Assembly: GCF_000724085.1 (NCBI RefSeq)
Contig: NZ_CCDL010000003.1
Span: 310,001-374,000, forward strand
Direction: 5' to 3'
Source: Oceanobacillus manasiensis
GTDB taxonomy: Bacteria > Bacillota > Bacilli > Bacillales > Amphibacillaceae
Length of the DNA: 64,000 nt
Shown: positions 1 through 9,120 of the stretch, piece by piece
Numbering within the stretch: the stretch's first letter is position 1
Layout: each line of letters starts with the position of its first letter
Made by a program: the position numbers and the translations under genes
The notes under the pieces: model-generated
Database searches by the model: none
The model's input: only the letters and a program-made list of their open reading frames with translations
Told to the model about the DNA's origin: nothing

Positions 1-2481
1 ACTGGTGACTCTATAGTGGTAGCTCCTTCCCAAACCTTAAATGATGTGCAATATCAATTATTACGTACTGCTTCTTTAAAAGTAATTCGAGAACTCGGTG
101 TTGTAGGGGGCTGTAATATTCAGTTTGCCATACATCCGGCATCAAATGAATACCGGATTATTGAAGTAAACCCTCGAGTTAGCCGTTCATCTGCATTAGC
201 CTCAAAGGCAACAGGATATCCGATTGCTCGGATTGCAGCCAAATGTGCGGTTGGTTTTAACCTTGATGAGATTCTTAATCCAATTACTGGAAATACATAC
301 GCATCGTTTGAGCCAGCATTGGATTATATTGTAGTAAAATTACCACGCTTTCCGTTTGATAAATTTACGGAAGCAGATCGCACCTTAGGTACCCAAATGA
401 AAGCGACTGGCGAAGTGATGGCGATTGATCGGACATTTGAAGGTGCTTTAAATAAAGCCATTCGCTCTTTGGAACTTAATGTAAATAGCCTTCATTGGCC
501 AGGATTGGAAAAAAAGACGGAAGATGAGCTAGAGCAGCTCCTTCATGTGCCAAACGACCTGCGGCTATTTGCAATTGGAGAAGCACTAAATCGTGGAATG
601 GATATAGATAAGGTTATGAGCCTTACAGAAATAGATTACTGGTTTATTCGAAAATTACAACGCATGATTGAACAGGAGGAGACTTTAGTGTCCTATCAGT
701 GGTCTGATATTCCATCCGAAGTACTAAGGCAGGCAAAACGCTTTAATTGTAGTGATGAACGGATTTCAGAACTGACAGTTATTTCCACCAAGGATTTAAG
801 AAAAAAGTATAAAGAAATATCTTTGCAACCTGCCTACAAGCTTGTTGACACATGTGCCGGGGAGTTTGATGCCATTACACCATATTATTACTCAACATGG
901 CATGGGGTAGATGAAGTGGAGACGCAAAACGAAAAGAAAAAAATTCTAGTGTTAGGTTCTGGGCCGATCCGTATTGGACAGGGGATTGAATTTGATTATT
1001 GCGCGGTACAAGCGACCATGGCACTGAAAGAATTGGGTTATGAAACCATCGTAATGAATAATAACCCAGAAACTGTAAGCACAGACTATTCGCTTGCAGA
1101 CAGCTTGTATTTTGAGCCACTAGCATTAGAGGATGTGCTTGCCGTCATACACAAAGAAAAGGTTGATGGAGTGCTCGTGCAATTTGGCGGACAAACAGCC
1201 ATCAATCTAGTAGAAGGTTTAGTAGAGGAAGGTGTTCCTATTTTAGGAACCACTGCTGATGCGATAAATAAAATGGAGGATCGTGATGCCTTTTATCAAT
1301 TATTGGATGAGCTAGAAATTTCCCATATAGTAGGTAAAGTTGTCTCACATTATGAAGAGTTAAAGCATAGTGCTAAAGAAATTGGCTTCCCCATTCTGAT
1401 TCGACCATCCTACGTCATTGGCGGACAATCCATGTTTGTAAGCTACAATGAATCAGAACTATTGCATTATGTGGAACGGATAGAAGCTGATAGCAATGGA
1501 CAATGCTGGCCGCTTTTACTTGATTCTTATTTGCCTGGATTGGAATGTGAAGTTGATGTTATCAGCGACGGGGAGGATATTGTCATTCCAGGAATTTATG
1601 AGCATGTAGAAAAAGCTGGAGTTCATTCAGGTGACAGTATGATGCTATTCCCATCTGTCACATTAACTACAAGTATAAAAGAGAAAATAACGAAAATAAT
1701 TCAAGGTATTTGTAGAAAAGTTCCAATCATAGGTGTGATGAACGTTCAGTTTATCGTTTATCAAGAAGATGTCTTTGTAATTGAAGTGAATCCACGATCT
1801 TCTCGTACAATCCCTATCATTAGTAAAGTGACAGATGTCCCGATTGTAGATTGGGCAGTACAGGTCCAACTGGGTAAGCGTTTGGCATCATTAACTAATG
1901 AACTTAATGTAATGAGAGAACCATCTTATTTTACGATAAAAGCGCCTGTCTTTTCAGATGGAAAATTAAAAGGTGTGGATCATGTACTTGGTCCAGAAAT
2001 GAAATCAACGGGCGAAATCATTGGATTGGGAGAAAGCCTAGAAGAAGCAATGAACAAGATTCGTCCTCACCTCCCTAGTGAGAACTTAAAAATCTTTGTT
2101 TCTATTGCTGACAGATTTAAAAAAGAGGCCTTAGAGCTTATCAAACAGCTTGCTAACAAGAATGTAAGATTCATAGCCACAGAAGGGACCGCAAATTATA
2201 TAAAAGCTGCTGGACTTGATGTTATAAAGGTGACTAATGAGAAATGTTCGATCGAGGCTTATTGGACCACACAACAACCAGATGTGTTAATTAATATTCC
2301 TTCTAGAGGAAGAGAACGAGACAGGAAGGGATTTTACTTAAGAGAGCTAGCAACACGATACTCGGTTACTTGCTTTACTAGCCTTGATACAGCACGTGCT
2401 ATTCTCCTGGCCGAAGAGCCTGATCATATTGATGTTTGCTCTTTAACAGAATATATGACAAAAGAAATGGTGAAAAAATAA
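1..2481 (+). CDS. carB: Carbamoyl-phosphate synthase large subunit (3' part; 5' end outside window)
   Basis: Large subunit that makes carbamoyl phosphate from bicarbonate, ammonia (channelled from glutamine by the small subunit) and 2 ATP. The reading frame is open from base 1 (TGDSIVVAPSQTL, mid first ATP-grasp domain), so about 240 N-terminal residues lie outside and the first visible GTG (16) is not the start. In order: end of ATP-grasp 1 (EVNPRVSRSSALASKATGYP), oligomerisation domain, second half beginning at the GSGPIRIGQGIEFDY motif (about 955-1000), ATP-grasp 2 with EVNPRSSRT (about 1780-1805), and a C-terminal allosteric MGS-type domain from about 2090. A terminator follows directly and no pyr genes do, so I favour the arginine-pathway enzyme (carB) over pyrAB; this is inference. 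Enzyme identity is certain. Confidence 0.95.
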   Translation, partial: TGDSIVVAPSQTLNDVQYQLLRTASLKVIRELGVVGGCNIQFAIHPASNEYRIIEVNPRVSRSSALASKATGYPIARIAAKCAVGFNLDEILNPITGNTYASFEPALDYIVVKLPRFPFDKFTEADRTLGTQMKATGEVMAIDRTFEGALNKAIRSLELNVNSLHWPGLEKKTEDELEQLLHVPNDLRLFAIGEALNRGMDIDKVMSLTEIDYWFIRKLQRMIEQEETLVSYQWSDIPSEVLRQAKRFNCSDERISELTVISTKDLRKKYKEISLQPAYKLVDTCAGEFDAITPYYYSTWHGVDEVETQNEKKKILVLGSGPIRIGQGIEFDYCAVQATMALKELGYETIVMNNNPETVSTDYSLADSLYFEPLALEDVLAVIHKEKVDGVLVQFGGQTAINLVEGLVEEGVPILGTTADAINKMEDRDAFYQLLDELEISHIVGKVVSHYEELKHSAKEIGFPILIRPSYVIGGQSMFVSYNESELLHYVERIEADSNGQCWPLLLDSYLPGLECEVDVISDGEDIVIPGIYEHVEKAGVHSGDSMMLFPSVTLTTSIKEKITKIIQGICRKVPIIGVMNVQFIVYQEDVFVIEVNPRSSRTIPIISKVTDVPIVDWAVQVQLGKRLASLTNELNVMREPSYFTIKAPVFSDGKLKGVDHVLGPEMKSTGEIIGLGESLEEAMNKIRPHLPSENLKIFVSIADRFKKEALELIKQLANKNVRFIATEGTANYIKAAGLDVIKVTNEKCSIEAYWTTQQPDVLINIPSRGRERDRKGFYLRELATRYSVTCFTSLDTARAILLAEEPDHIDVCSLTEYMTKEMVKK

Positions 2482-2500
2482 AAAAAGAACCTTAAGTGAA

Positions 2501-2540
2501 TGAAGGAGCTGTTTCCGTGATGGAGTCAGCTCCTTTTTCC
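2501..2540 (+). terminator. Terminator after carB
   Basis: Arms AAGGAGCT (2503-2510) and AGCTCCTT, followed by a T-rich run, 20 bases after the carB stop. It ends the carB transcript before the next gene. Confidence 0.75.
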
Positions 2541-2624
2541 TGCCTTTTTTTAAATGTCAGCATGGTATCAAGGCAAATGAAAGAAACGCTTTTCCGAAAT
2601 CTACTGAGCTGTAAGATTCCCTCT

Positions 2625-2709
2625 TCAACTGCCAGTAAGGGCCTTAATCGTTAAACTAACAGTTGGTTGGGCTGAAGAGAGGCCTCGCCAATTGAAGTTT
2701 TACGTTACG
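2625..2709 (+). repeat. Dispersed palindromic intergenic repeat, copy R1
   Basis: Contains CGTTAAACTAACAGTTGG, then a stem whose arms TTGGTTGGGC and GCCTCGCCAA pair with one mismatch and two G-T pairs around a GAAGAG-containing loop, then CCAATTGAAGTTTTAC. The flanks and stem position match copies at about 27.8, 48.1 and 57.0 kb while the stem bases differ. The preceding CCAGTAAGGGCC is shared with the copy at 57 kb. Confidence 0.6.
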
Positions 2710-2773
2710 AATGTTTTGCTTGCTATGTTTAAGGAAAATAACTCAATAAAACGATTAATAGGAGGCAGTCCAT

Positions 2774-4312
2774 TTGGATGAAATGAATCAAATTCCTAAC
2801 GAAGGGCGTTCATTATGGCAAATAGATAAACAGATTGCTGCTTATCAACCATTAGATAAAGACATGATTATTGATGTAGTAGTGGTTGGTGGCGGGATCA
2901 CAGGTCTTTTATCTGCATATCTCTTAGCTAAGGAAGGGAAAAGGGTTGCAGTCCTTGAAGCTGATCGTCTATTAGAAGGAACCACAGGATACACTACTGC
3001 GAAGATCTCCTCACAGCATGGGCCCATTTACCATGAACTGATGGAAATTCACGGTGAAGAAAAGGCCAAATTGTATTATGAGGCAAATGAAGAAGCGCTA
3101 AATTTTCTTCGAACGATAGTGGAAAAAGAGGGAATAGACTGTGGGCTTATCACGGAAGACGCATATGTGTATACAACAAATAATAAAAATGTGGAGGTCT
3201 TGGAAAAAGAAGAACAAGCTTACCAAACATTAGGGATAGATGGAAGAGATGCGACGGAGGAAGTAGAGCTTCCTTATCCTGTGAAAAAGGCCCTTGTACT
3301 ACGAAACCAAGCACAATTTGATCCAGTGAAATTTGCAGAAGGATTGCTCCCTGTAATTGAAGCGAATGGTGGTTGTATATTTGAACAGACAAGAGTTACA
3401 AGTGTAAGAGGAATCGATGAGCCAACCGTAACGACCGAGAATGGGCATAAATTGAAATGCCAAGATGTGATCATTGCTTCGCATTTCCCTTTTAATGATG
3501 AACAGGGCGCATACTTCTCACGGTTGCATGCACAGCGTTCCTATTCTATAGCAGTGCAACCAGCTAAAAACCCGCCAAAAGGAATGTATTTAGCCGTTGA
3601 CTCTCCATCAAGATCATTAAGACATGCGACTGATACTAATGGGGATCCCTTATTACTAATTGGGGGGCAAGAACATACTGCGGGGAAAAATCGTGGTGAT
3701 ACGTTTGCTAATTATGAGCAGCTAATGAAATATGGAGAAAAGAATTTTGGTGTTAACTCAATTCCTTATCGCTGGTCTGCTCAAGACTTAGTTACACTTG
3801 ATAAAGTTCCCTATATTGGACAAATGACTTCTGGTAAGAAGCACGTATGGGTAGCAACAGGGTTTGCTAAATGGGGGATGAGTAATGGCGTAGTAGCAGC
3901 GCTATTACTTAAAGACTTAATTTTAGAAAATGAAAATCGCTTCGCAAGCTTATTTGACCCGCGTAGATCAGAGATAAAGAAAGGTGCTACTTCTTTTGTG
4001 AAAGAGAATGTGGATGTTGCAAAGGAACTAGTTAAAGGTAAAGCTCACCGGGAGAACAAAACGGTGGAAGAACTTGGATTGGATGAAGGTTCTATTGTTG
4101 TTCATCATGGCAAAAAGGCAGGCGCTTATCGAGATAAGGAAGGCCAGCTTCATGTTATTAAACCGACATGCACACACATGGGCTGTGATGTGGAATGGAA
4201 TAATGCTGAGCGGTCTTGGGATTGTCCATGCCATGGATCACGCTTTTCCCACACTGGATCGGTTATAGAAGGACCAGCAGTAAAGCCATTAAAAAGTATG
4301 AAAGAAAAATAA
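2774..4312 (+). CDS. yhfW: FAD-dependent oxidoreductase with C-terminal Rieske [2Fe-2S] domain (YhfW-like)
   Basis: Predicted redox flavoprotein of 512 residues, the usual size of this family. A Rossmann FAD-binding motif (VVVGGGITG, residues 36-44) opens a DAO-type oxidoreductase fold. A C-terminal Rieske cluster domain carries CTHMGC (466-471) and CPCHGS (484-489), giving both Cys-His ligand pairs. The start is TTG at 2774, chosen because AGGAGG ends nine bases upstream; the next ATG (2783) is worse placed. It stands alone between terminators. The substrate is unknown; the domain fusion resembles B. subtilis YhfW, from which I take the symbol. Confidence 0.88.
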   Translation: MDEMNQIPNEGRSLWQIDKQIAAYQPLDKDMIIDVVVVGGGITGLLSAYLLAKEGKRVAVLEADRLLEGTTGYTTAKISSQHGPIYHELMEIHGEEKAKLYYEANEEALNFLRTIVEKEGIDCGLITEDAYVYTTNNKNVEVLEKEEQAYQTLGIDGRDATEEVELPYPVKKALVLRNQAQFDPVKFAEGLLPVIEANGGCIFEQTRVTSVRGIDEPTVTTENGHKLKCQDVIIASHFPFNDEQGAYFSRLHAQRSYSIAVQPAKNPPKGMYLAVDSPSRSLRHATDTNGDPLLLIGGQEHTAGKNRGDTFANYEQLMKYGEKNFGVNSIPYRWSAQDLVTLDKVPYIGQMTSGKKHVWVATGFAKWGMSNGVVAALLLKDLILENENRFASLFDPRRSEIKKGATSFVKENVDVAKELVKGKAHRENKTVEELGLDEGSIVVHHGKKAGAYRDKEGQLHVIKPTCTHMGCDVEWNNAERSWDCPCHGSRFSHTGSVIEGPAVKPLKSMKEK

Positions 4313-4330
4313 ATATGTTTGAAGAACAAA

Positions 4331-4366
4331 CGGGTAAGGGAATCTATTTTCCCTTACCCGTTATGC
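4331..4366. terminator. Bidirectional terminator between converging genes
   Basis: Perfect 10-bp arms CGGGTAAGGG (4331-4340) and CCCTTACCCG (4351-4360) between the oxidoreductase and the convergent SpoIIAA-like gene; it can serve both. Confidence 0.8.
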
Positions 4367-4379
4367 GTTTAATAGACAG

Positions 4380-4730
4380 CTAGCTAAGCCATTCCCAAGC
4401 CTCATCTATCTCATCGGATGTGAAATGTTTCGCTTTAATTCCTGGAAGGTAATGACCAAGATTAGCAGCTGTACCAATCAAATCCTTATCGCTTACAATC
4501 GCAAACTTTTGAAATTGCTTCCAATGCTTCGCATCAAATTGAATCCCATCCTTAATACCTTGAAGTGTCGTTCCATCGATATCATGGATGACAGCTAATA
4601 CATTAAACTTGTCCCCATTAAAGCTTTGTGTCACTCGCTTATCTAGTAACTCTGCATCTTCTTTGGTCGCTTTTCCATTTAATTCTAGAGCAATACTTGA
4701 GGCATTTTTACTTGGCAGAAAGGTTATCAT
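4380..4730 (-). CDS. SpoIIAA-like / STAS-superfamily protein
   Basis: Small soluble protein of 116 residues resembling the SpoIIAA-like (PF11964) family: an N-terminal beta-rich stretch, the ALELNGKATKEDAELLD segment, and AVIHDIDGTTLQGI / FAIVSDKD core motifs. Function within this family is not established. A longer reading to 4769 adds 13 residues, but GGAGG sits seven bases before the ATG at 4730, so I start there. It converges on the oxidoreductase gene across a shared terminator. Confidence 0.8.
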   Translation of the reverse strand: MITFLPSKNASSIALELNGKATKEDAELLDKRVTQSFNGDKFNVLAVIHDIDGTTLQGIKDGIQFDAKHWKQFQKFAIVSDKDLIGTAANLGHYLPGIKAKHFTSDEIDEAWEWLS

Positions 4731-4926
4731 AAAAAATCCTCCTCGAATAGAGATATAGTTTGCCATCATGTCTTTGTTATCAATGTTTGTTTCCCGTCAT
4801 CTACTTAGGGTAAACGCCATAGTAATTCTACTAACCAGATTTTAGAAAATTTTCAATACAAAGTAGATCTAATGGTAAACTGTGGGAAAGCGAATGAAAA
4901 TTATTATTGTATAGGGGGAATCGATC

Positions 4927-5248
4927 TTGACTTTTCATTACCTATTCCTTGATTCAATACCTGAAGAATCCGTCCTTAATGGAGTTTTAGAAGTACATAG
5001 AACCATATTTGGACAATCAGATGATTTGCTAAACAAAATGACTGAAAAGCCTCCGTTGGGATTTGTTATTGCAATGAAAGATAAAAGGGTTATTGGATAT
5101 AAGATTGGATAATAGGAAGTTTTATAGCTGGTTAGGAGGAGTGGATCCAAACTATCGAAATCATGGTATTGCGACAGAGTTAATGGAACAGCAGCATCAC
5201 TATTTAAAAGAAAAAGGCTATAAGATCGTACAAACGAAGACAATGAAT
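4927..5248 (+). pseudogene. GNAT acetyltransferase, 5' part (frameshifted, interrupted by IS)
   Basis: N-terminal two thirds of a GNAT-family N-acetyltransferase. The first frame (from TTG 4927) runs through GFVIAMKDKRVIGYKIG and stops at 5110. The protein continues one frame over with FYSWLGGVDPNYRNHGIATELM, the acetyl-CoA-binding segment, so a frameshift lies at about 5095-5115. At 5248 the reading TMN is cut by the tnpB element and resumes at 6930 with RWRSMLILN. Both lesions together make this a dead gene. Confidence 0.85.
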
Positions 5249-5420
5249 GAATACTCCCGCCATTTAATTTCCTAACGAAAATTTGAAGTGGGGGTTTCTT
5301 TCGTGTCGAACTTAGCGAACGATTAACGAAAGTGGAGTTGACACATTGATGGGCTGACTACCATCCAACCCCTCTATTCCATTTGCAAATGCATTTGGAA
5401 ATGCTTTTCTTAAAATATTG
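5249..5420 (-). ncRNA. Putative omega/reRNA region at the tnpB 3' end
   Basis: TnpB proteins use a guide RNA made from the 3' end of tnpB and the right end of the element. Here that would cover the last codons of tnpB, the right-end palindrome (5256-5294) and then host sequence past 5249 as guide. This follows from family knowledge and position; no specific RNA motif was verified. Confidence 0.35.
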
Positions 5421-6781
5421 CAGGCTCCGTTTACATCTGCGTTTAGTAGTGTTCCGTTCAAAGAACGGTACAAACCTCGCTTGATGCGTTTCCCCGAAAA
5501 CACAGGTTTGTCCTTTGTTTTCTTTCCATATGTTGGGATAACATCGTTATCCAAGAAACTCGCTTTTGAGGTGTAGGACTCTTCGCGTATTTCAACTTTA
5601 ATACCGTGTTCTGCAGCCTTATATTCGACCATATTTAATAACATTCCGTGCGGAATACTGGTGAAGGATTGATTGTTCCTTTTAGACATATTTGTTTCCT
5701 GTTTCCATTGCTTGTTCAGTCCAATGACAATGGTTGATACATCCTCTTGGAGTGCAAGGTTAACGATATTACGGCTCGCCTTGTGGAACAAATCCTTTAT
5801 TTTGCGTTGTCGTTTCTGGTACATACCTGAGAGGGCATTTGAAGAGAAAGAACCCTCTTTCGCTCCCTTACCTTGGCGCAGGACGCCATATAAATGAGCT
5901 CTTTTTTTATTGTACAATTGATTAATGGATTTGATATTTTTGCCCTTTAACAGAACAGGTCGATGACCTGTGTTTGTAATAATGGTTGCTAAATTATCAA
6001 TTCCCAAATCGATGGCCATGTACTTATTGTTGTCTGTTTTAGGTTCGTTCTTAGTCTGTGTTTCCTTTATCACTTCCACAACGTACTGACCGTGTCGAGG
6101 GATAACCCTGATCTGTTTTAACTTACCTTCGGTAAGTCCTAACTTGCCAATATTCAAACGTTCCTTGGTTTTAGGAAACTTTAAGAAACGTTGGTCTTTC
6201 ACTACGCAATCTTGATTGCTAAAAACCACTTCTTTTTGCTTGGCCCGAGAGTAGTTCGGAATTCTTGGTCGGCCTTTGTATTTAGAAGGGTTCTTTTTGT
6301 AGTCTTTCAGACTACTAAAAAAAGACTTCCAGTTCTGAAAAACGTTCTTCATGACTGCTTGAGCCGATTGTGTTGGCAAAGAACGGTAATCATTCTGAAC
6401 CATGGATTTGAATAAAGCATCCAAAAAATTGTAATCAACAAAAGGTTTTTCTTGAGTTGGACCTTCGAAAAGATTACACTTCAACTCTTTTCTTTTTTCT
6501 TTTGGTTTCACTTTTTCTTTTTCTGTTTTTCGAAGATAAGCAGCTAGCTGCACATCATTCATTTTAGGTAAGTGTTTTTGGATATTTTCCAGTACTTCGT
6601 GTTGAAGAGGTTGAAGCTCTTTATCGCTTTTCAACGCTGTGTAGGCCTGACGAATATAAAAATTAGTCGTGTTATACATATTCTTTGCATTAGAAGTGGC
6701 TTGTTCAAAATAATTGAACAGGCGATGACCTTTTTTAATTAAAATTTGATGTGTTATGTACTGTTTTACTGTTGTAGCCAT
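5312..6781 (-). CDS. tnpB: TnpB RNA-guided nuclease-like protein of an IS605-family element
   Basis: 489-residue TnpB. The start is the ATG at 6781, preceded by GGGAGGTGG; a longer reading to 6955 would run into the left-end palindrome and host gene and is rejected. The RuvC-I aspartate is in MAIDLGIDNLATI and the RuvC-III aspartate in LLNADVNGACNIL. The usual RuvC-II glutamate is not where expected: the strand reads VSTIVIGLNKQWKQE, with glycine in its place, and a conserved-looking EESYTSKAS lies further on. No CxxC pairs of the usual zinc ribbon are present between EESYTSKAS and the RuvC-III motif. This suits a TnpB lineage with a rearranged catalytic site. Whether it is active cannot be told from sequence. 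Confidence 0.92.
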   Translation of the reverse strand: MATTVKQYITHQILIKKGHRLFNYFEQATSNAKNMYNTTNFYIRQAYTALKSDKELQPLQHEVLENIQKHLPKMNDVQLAAYLRKTEKEKVKPKEKRKELKCNLFEGPTQEKPFVDYNFLDALFKSMVQNDYRSLPTQSAQAVMKNVFQNWKSFFSSLKDYKKNPSKYKGRPRIPNYSRAKQKEVVFSNQDCVVKDQRFLKFPKTKERLNIGKLGLTEGKLKQIRVIPRHGQYVVEVIKETQTKNEPKTDNNKYMAIDLGIDNLATIITNTGHRPVLLKGKNIKSINQLYNKKRAHLYGVLRQGKGAKEGSFSSNALSGMYQKRQRKIKDLFHKASRNIVNLALQEDVSTIVIGLNKQWKQETNMSKRNNQSFTSIPHGMLLNMVEYKAAEHGIKVEIREESYTSKASFLDNDVIPTYGKKTKDKPVFSGKRIKRGLYRSLNGTLLNADVNGACNILRKAFPNAFANGIEGLDGSQPINVSTPLSLIVR

Positions 6782-6929
6782 AGTTCCACCTCCCAATACG
6801 AATGTATGTTTGTAAGATAATATTACCAAAAATAAATTAAAAAGTCTTTGCTTTCGCCAGAAAATAAAAAAAGTCCATTCACCCCGCCACTTAGCAAGCT
6901 TGAAGTGGGGTATTCTGGACGGATTTGAT

Positions 6930-7043
6930 AGATGGCGTAGTATGTTAATCCTCAATATTAAAAATGGATTTGATGTGATAGAAACCTATATTGATGAAAA
7001 AGGGAGGCATAAGATTGTTTTAGAAAAGGATTTACAAAATTAG
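6930..7043 (+). pseudogene. GNAT acetyltransferase, 3' part
   Basis: 38 codons in frame with the upstream remnant when the insertion element is removed: RWRSMLILNIKNGFDV ... KGRHKIVLEKDLQN, then TAG at 7041-7043. This is a typical GNAT C-terminal strand and ending. Confidence 0.82.
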
Positions 7044-7350
7044 TTTTTCTTAACAATGATTTAATGTTATACCAGGCTACATAAGAAATAGCGTTCCATT
7101 TTATAAATTTATTTACTAGGAGGAAGACTAAAGTTGAGAAGTAAAATTAGTATAGATGAAGAAGCATCACAAAAATTTAATCCTATTAATCATGGGACCT
7201 TTTAAGTAAAGCAATCTATTTTTAGAAATTGATTACAATAATGTATTGAGAGGGTTTTATGGTCAAAAAGTCAAGACTTTACTAGTGGATGAATTAATTT
7301 AAGGGTTCAATACAACTGAATTATGTATAGAAGGGAAGAATCAATGGAGT
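7044..7350 (+). other. Degenerate region without an intact gene
   Basis: A good ribosome site (AGGAGG, about 7120) precedes a TTG-started frame at 7134 that ends after 23 codons (IDEEASQKFNPINHGTF). Another short frame reads DYNNVLRGFYGQKVKTLLVDELI before stopping. They look like scraps of decayed genes; I recognise neither. Confidence 0.4.
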
Positions 7351-7836
7351 ATGATAGAGAAATTAAATAAAGCGATGGGGCTTCGAAATAGAGGGAAACT
7401 CAAAGAATCTAATGAGTTATGTATCGAAATGGTGAAGTAAGATGGAGAAAATTCTTCCTTAAATTATCAGTGTGCTTGGAGTTTTGATTTATTAGGAGAA
7501 GAAGCGAAGGCAGTACCTTATTATGAAAAGGCGATAAAGTTAGGATTACCAGATGAAGAGCTACAATCTGCATTATTAGGGCTGGGAAGTACTTACAGGA
7601 CATTAGGAGAGTATGAAAAGTCAAAAGTTATTTTTCAAAAGGGATTGAACAAGTTTCCAGAGAATAAAGCAATAAGAACATTTTATGCAATGACTCTATA
7701 TAACTTGAGTGAACATGGTAGAGCGATGGAGTTGTTGTTAAAATGCTTAATTGAAACAACAAAAGATGAAGAAATATTAAGCTATAAAAGAGCAATTGAA
7801 TTTTACTCTGATAAATTAGAAGAGACATGGGAGTAA
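7351..7836 (+). pseudogene. Tetratricopeptide-repeat protein, broken by an in-frame stop
   Basis: Frame beginning MIEKLNKAMGLRNRGK and continuing, after a single TAA at 7438-7440, with TPR-like helices (AWSFDLLGEEAKAVPYYEKAI; LGLGSTYRTLGEYEKSKVIF; TFYAMTLYNLSEHGRAMELL). No ATG, GTG or TTG codon reopens the frame soon after the stop. The first usable one, a TTG at 7645, would leave only about half the protein. The intact gene would encode about 161 residues, a plausible size for small Bacillaceae TPR proteins. Confidence 0.75.
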
Positions 7837-7938
7837 TGGTAAATACGGCTAGTACTTTTCTTGAAATTGGGTAAATAATGCAAATTTCTGAAACTACTTT
7901 GTAAAGTGATTCGTATTTTATTAAAAGAGGGAGGGGTC

Positions 7939-8229
7939 ATGGTGGTATATATTATAGCTTTTATTATAGGCATTAGCTTTCTTTTCTTATTTAACAGGTT
8001 AATGGGTTATCAAAAAGGAAGCATAACGATTGATTTTGAAGAACGCTACTACAAACAGAATGAACACTTAGCAGCAATAAAAAGCAAACTGGAGAATGAG
8101 GGTAGAGAAGTTTACTATAAAGGAAATAGCAAGTTTATAGTAGATGGGAAAAATTATAACTTCATAGAGAGAACTGTAAATATGGGAGGAGCTCCATTAC
8201 AAAGAACCATCTTAATACCTGAAAAGTAA
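7939..8229 (+). CDS. Small membrane protein of unknown function
   Basis: 96 residues: one N-terminal hydrophobic segment (YIIAFIIGISFLFLFNRLMG) followed by a short charged soluble domain ending LQRTILIPEK. The ATG at 7939 is chosen because GAGGGAGG lies just upstream and would be translated if an earlier GTG (7906) were used. It lies 36 bases before the nucleotidyltransferase gene and may share its transcript. I recognise no family. Confidence 0.65.
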   Translation: MVVYIIAFIIGISFLFLFNRLMGYQKGSITIDFEERYYKQNEHLAAIKSKLENEGREVYYKGNSKFIVDGKNYNFIERTVNMGGAPLQRTILIPEK

Positions 8230-8265
8230 AACCAAATGTAAAAGAATGTATATCGAGGGGTACAT

Positions 8266-9120
8266 ATGGGGGATAGTTGGCAAACATGCAGCGAAGATGT
8301 GAGAAGGTTTGTTTTAAATTTTATAAACGAATTAGAAGAAATTATAAAGGGAAATAGTGTTGGCTTTTATCTGCATGGCTCATTAGCGATGGGTGGCTTT
8401 AATCCTAATAGTAGTGATATTGATATATTAATAGTAACAAACAAATCATTGAACATGATGAAAAAGAGAGAGTTAGCAAAATTGTTTCTTACATATTCTA
8501 CGAATCCTTACCCATTGGAAATCAGCGTTTTAACAATAAACCACTTAACAGAATGGGTGCATCCATGTCCATTTGATTTTCATTATAGTGAATATTGGAG
8601 GAAGCGCTATGAAGAGGATTTATTACATGGTACTTCGAATTATTTAAACGACGAGCTGAAGACAAATCCTGATCTAGCTGCACATATTACCATAACGAAA
8701 ACTAGAGGAGTTTGTCTAAAAGGCCAAGCAATACATAGTATATTTCCTTCTATTCCAAAGGCACATTATATTTCTTCTATTTTGGGGGATTATTATGACT
8801 GCCTAAATCGTATAGAAACAGATCCTGTTTATTGTACCTTAAATCTTCTTAGAGTTTATTGGTATTTAAGAGAAGGGGTGATTTCATCTAAGGAAGAAGC
8901 AAGTCAATGGGGAATAAAATCATTGCCAAGCGATATGGCTATCACGGTACATAAAGTAGCACAACGTTATAGGACAGTTGGTAAAGCGGATAAGTTAGAG
9001 GCGGGGGAACTTATGCGAATTAGAGAATTTATAGCAAATAAGGTTCAAGATTTGATAATACTGGAGGGGATAACGGGTGGAGGGCAAGAGGAAACGATCA
9101 GTGAGACTAATCGTAGTTAG
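8266..9120 (+). CDS. Nucleotidyltransferase, aminoglycoside adenylyltransferase-like
   Basis: 284 residues with the polymerase-beta/KNTase motif GSLAMGGFNPNSSDIDIL (residues 38-55), giving the GS and the D-x-D metal ligands (51, 53), followed by a C-terminal helical domain like that of AadA/ANT(9)-type enzymes (DUF4111-like). Such enzymes transfer AMP to aminoglycoside hydroxyls, but chromosomal members often have unknown substrates, so resistance is not claimed. A GAGGGG site lies five bases before the ATG. The 3' end overlaps the next gene by 44 bases. Confidence 0.82.
   Translation: MGDSWQTCSEDVRRFVLNFINELEEIIKGNSVGFYLHGSLAMGGFNPNSSDIDILIVTNKSLNMMKKRELAKLFLTYSTNPYPLEISVLTINHLTEWVHPCPFDFHYSEYWRKRYEEDLLHGTSNYLNDELKTNPDLAAHITITKTRGVCLKGQAIHSIFPSIPKAHYISSILGDYYDCLNRIETDPVYCTLNLLRVYWYLREGVISSKEEASQWGIKSLPSDMAITVHKVAQRYRTVGKADKLEAGELMRIREFIANKVQDLIILEGITGGGQEETISETNRS

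Larger units (their letters stand above)
5249..6929 (-). mobile_element. IS200/IS605-family element, tnpB-only (IS1341 type)
   Basis: Element of about 1.68 kb carrying tnpB but no tnpA. Limits were deduced by rejoining the interrupted GNAT gene: ...ACAATGAAT | AGATGGCGT... restores an open frame with no target duplication, as expected of this family. Each end has a subterminal imperfect palindrome in the same orientation: 5256-5294 (right end relative to tnpB) and 6881-6910 (left end, CCCCGCCACTT / AAGTGGGG). The exact end may shift by two bases because AT occurs at both junctions. Mobility would need a TnpA in trans. Confidence 0.88.

Noticed and set aside
6782-6955. 58-residue N-terminal extension of TnpB
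   Set aside because: Crosses the left-end palindrome and the host gene; the ATG at 6781 has a strong ribosome site.
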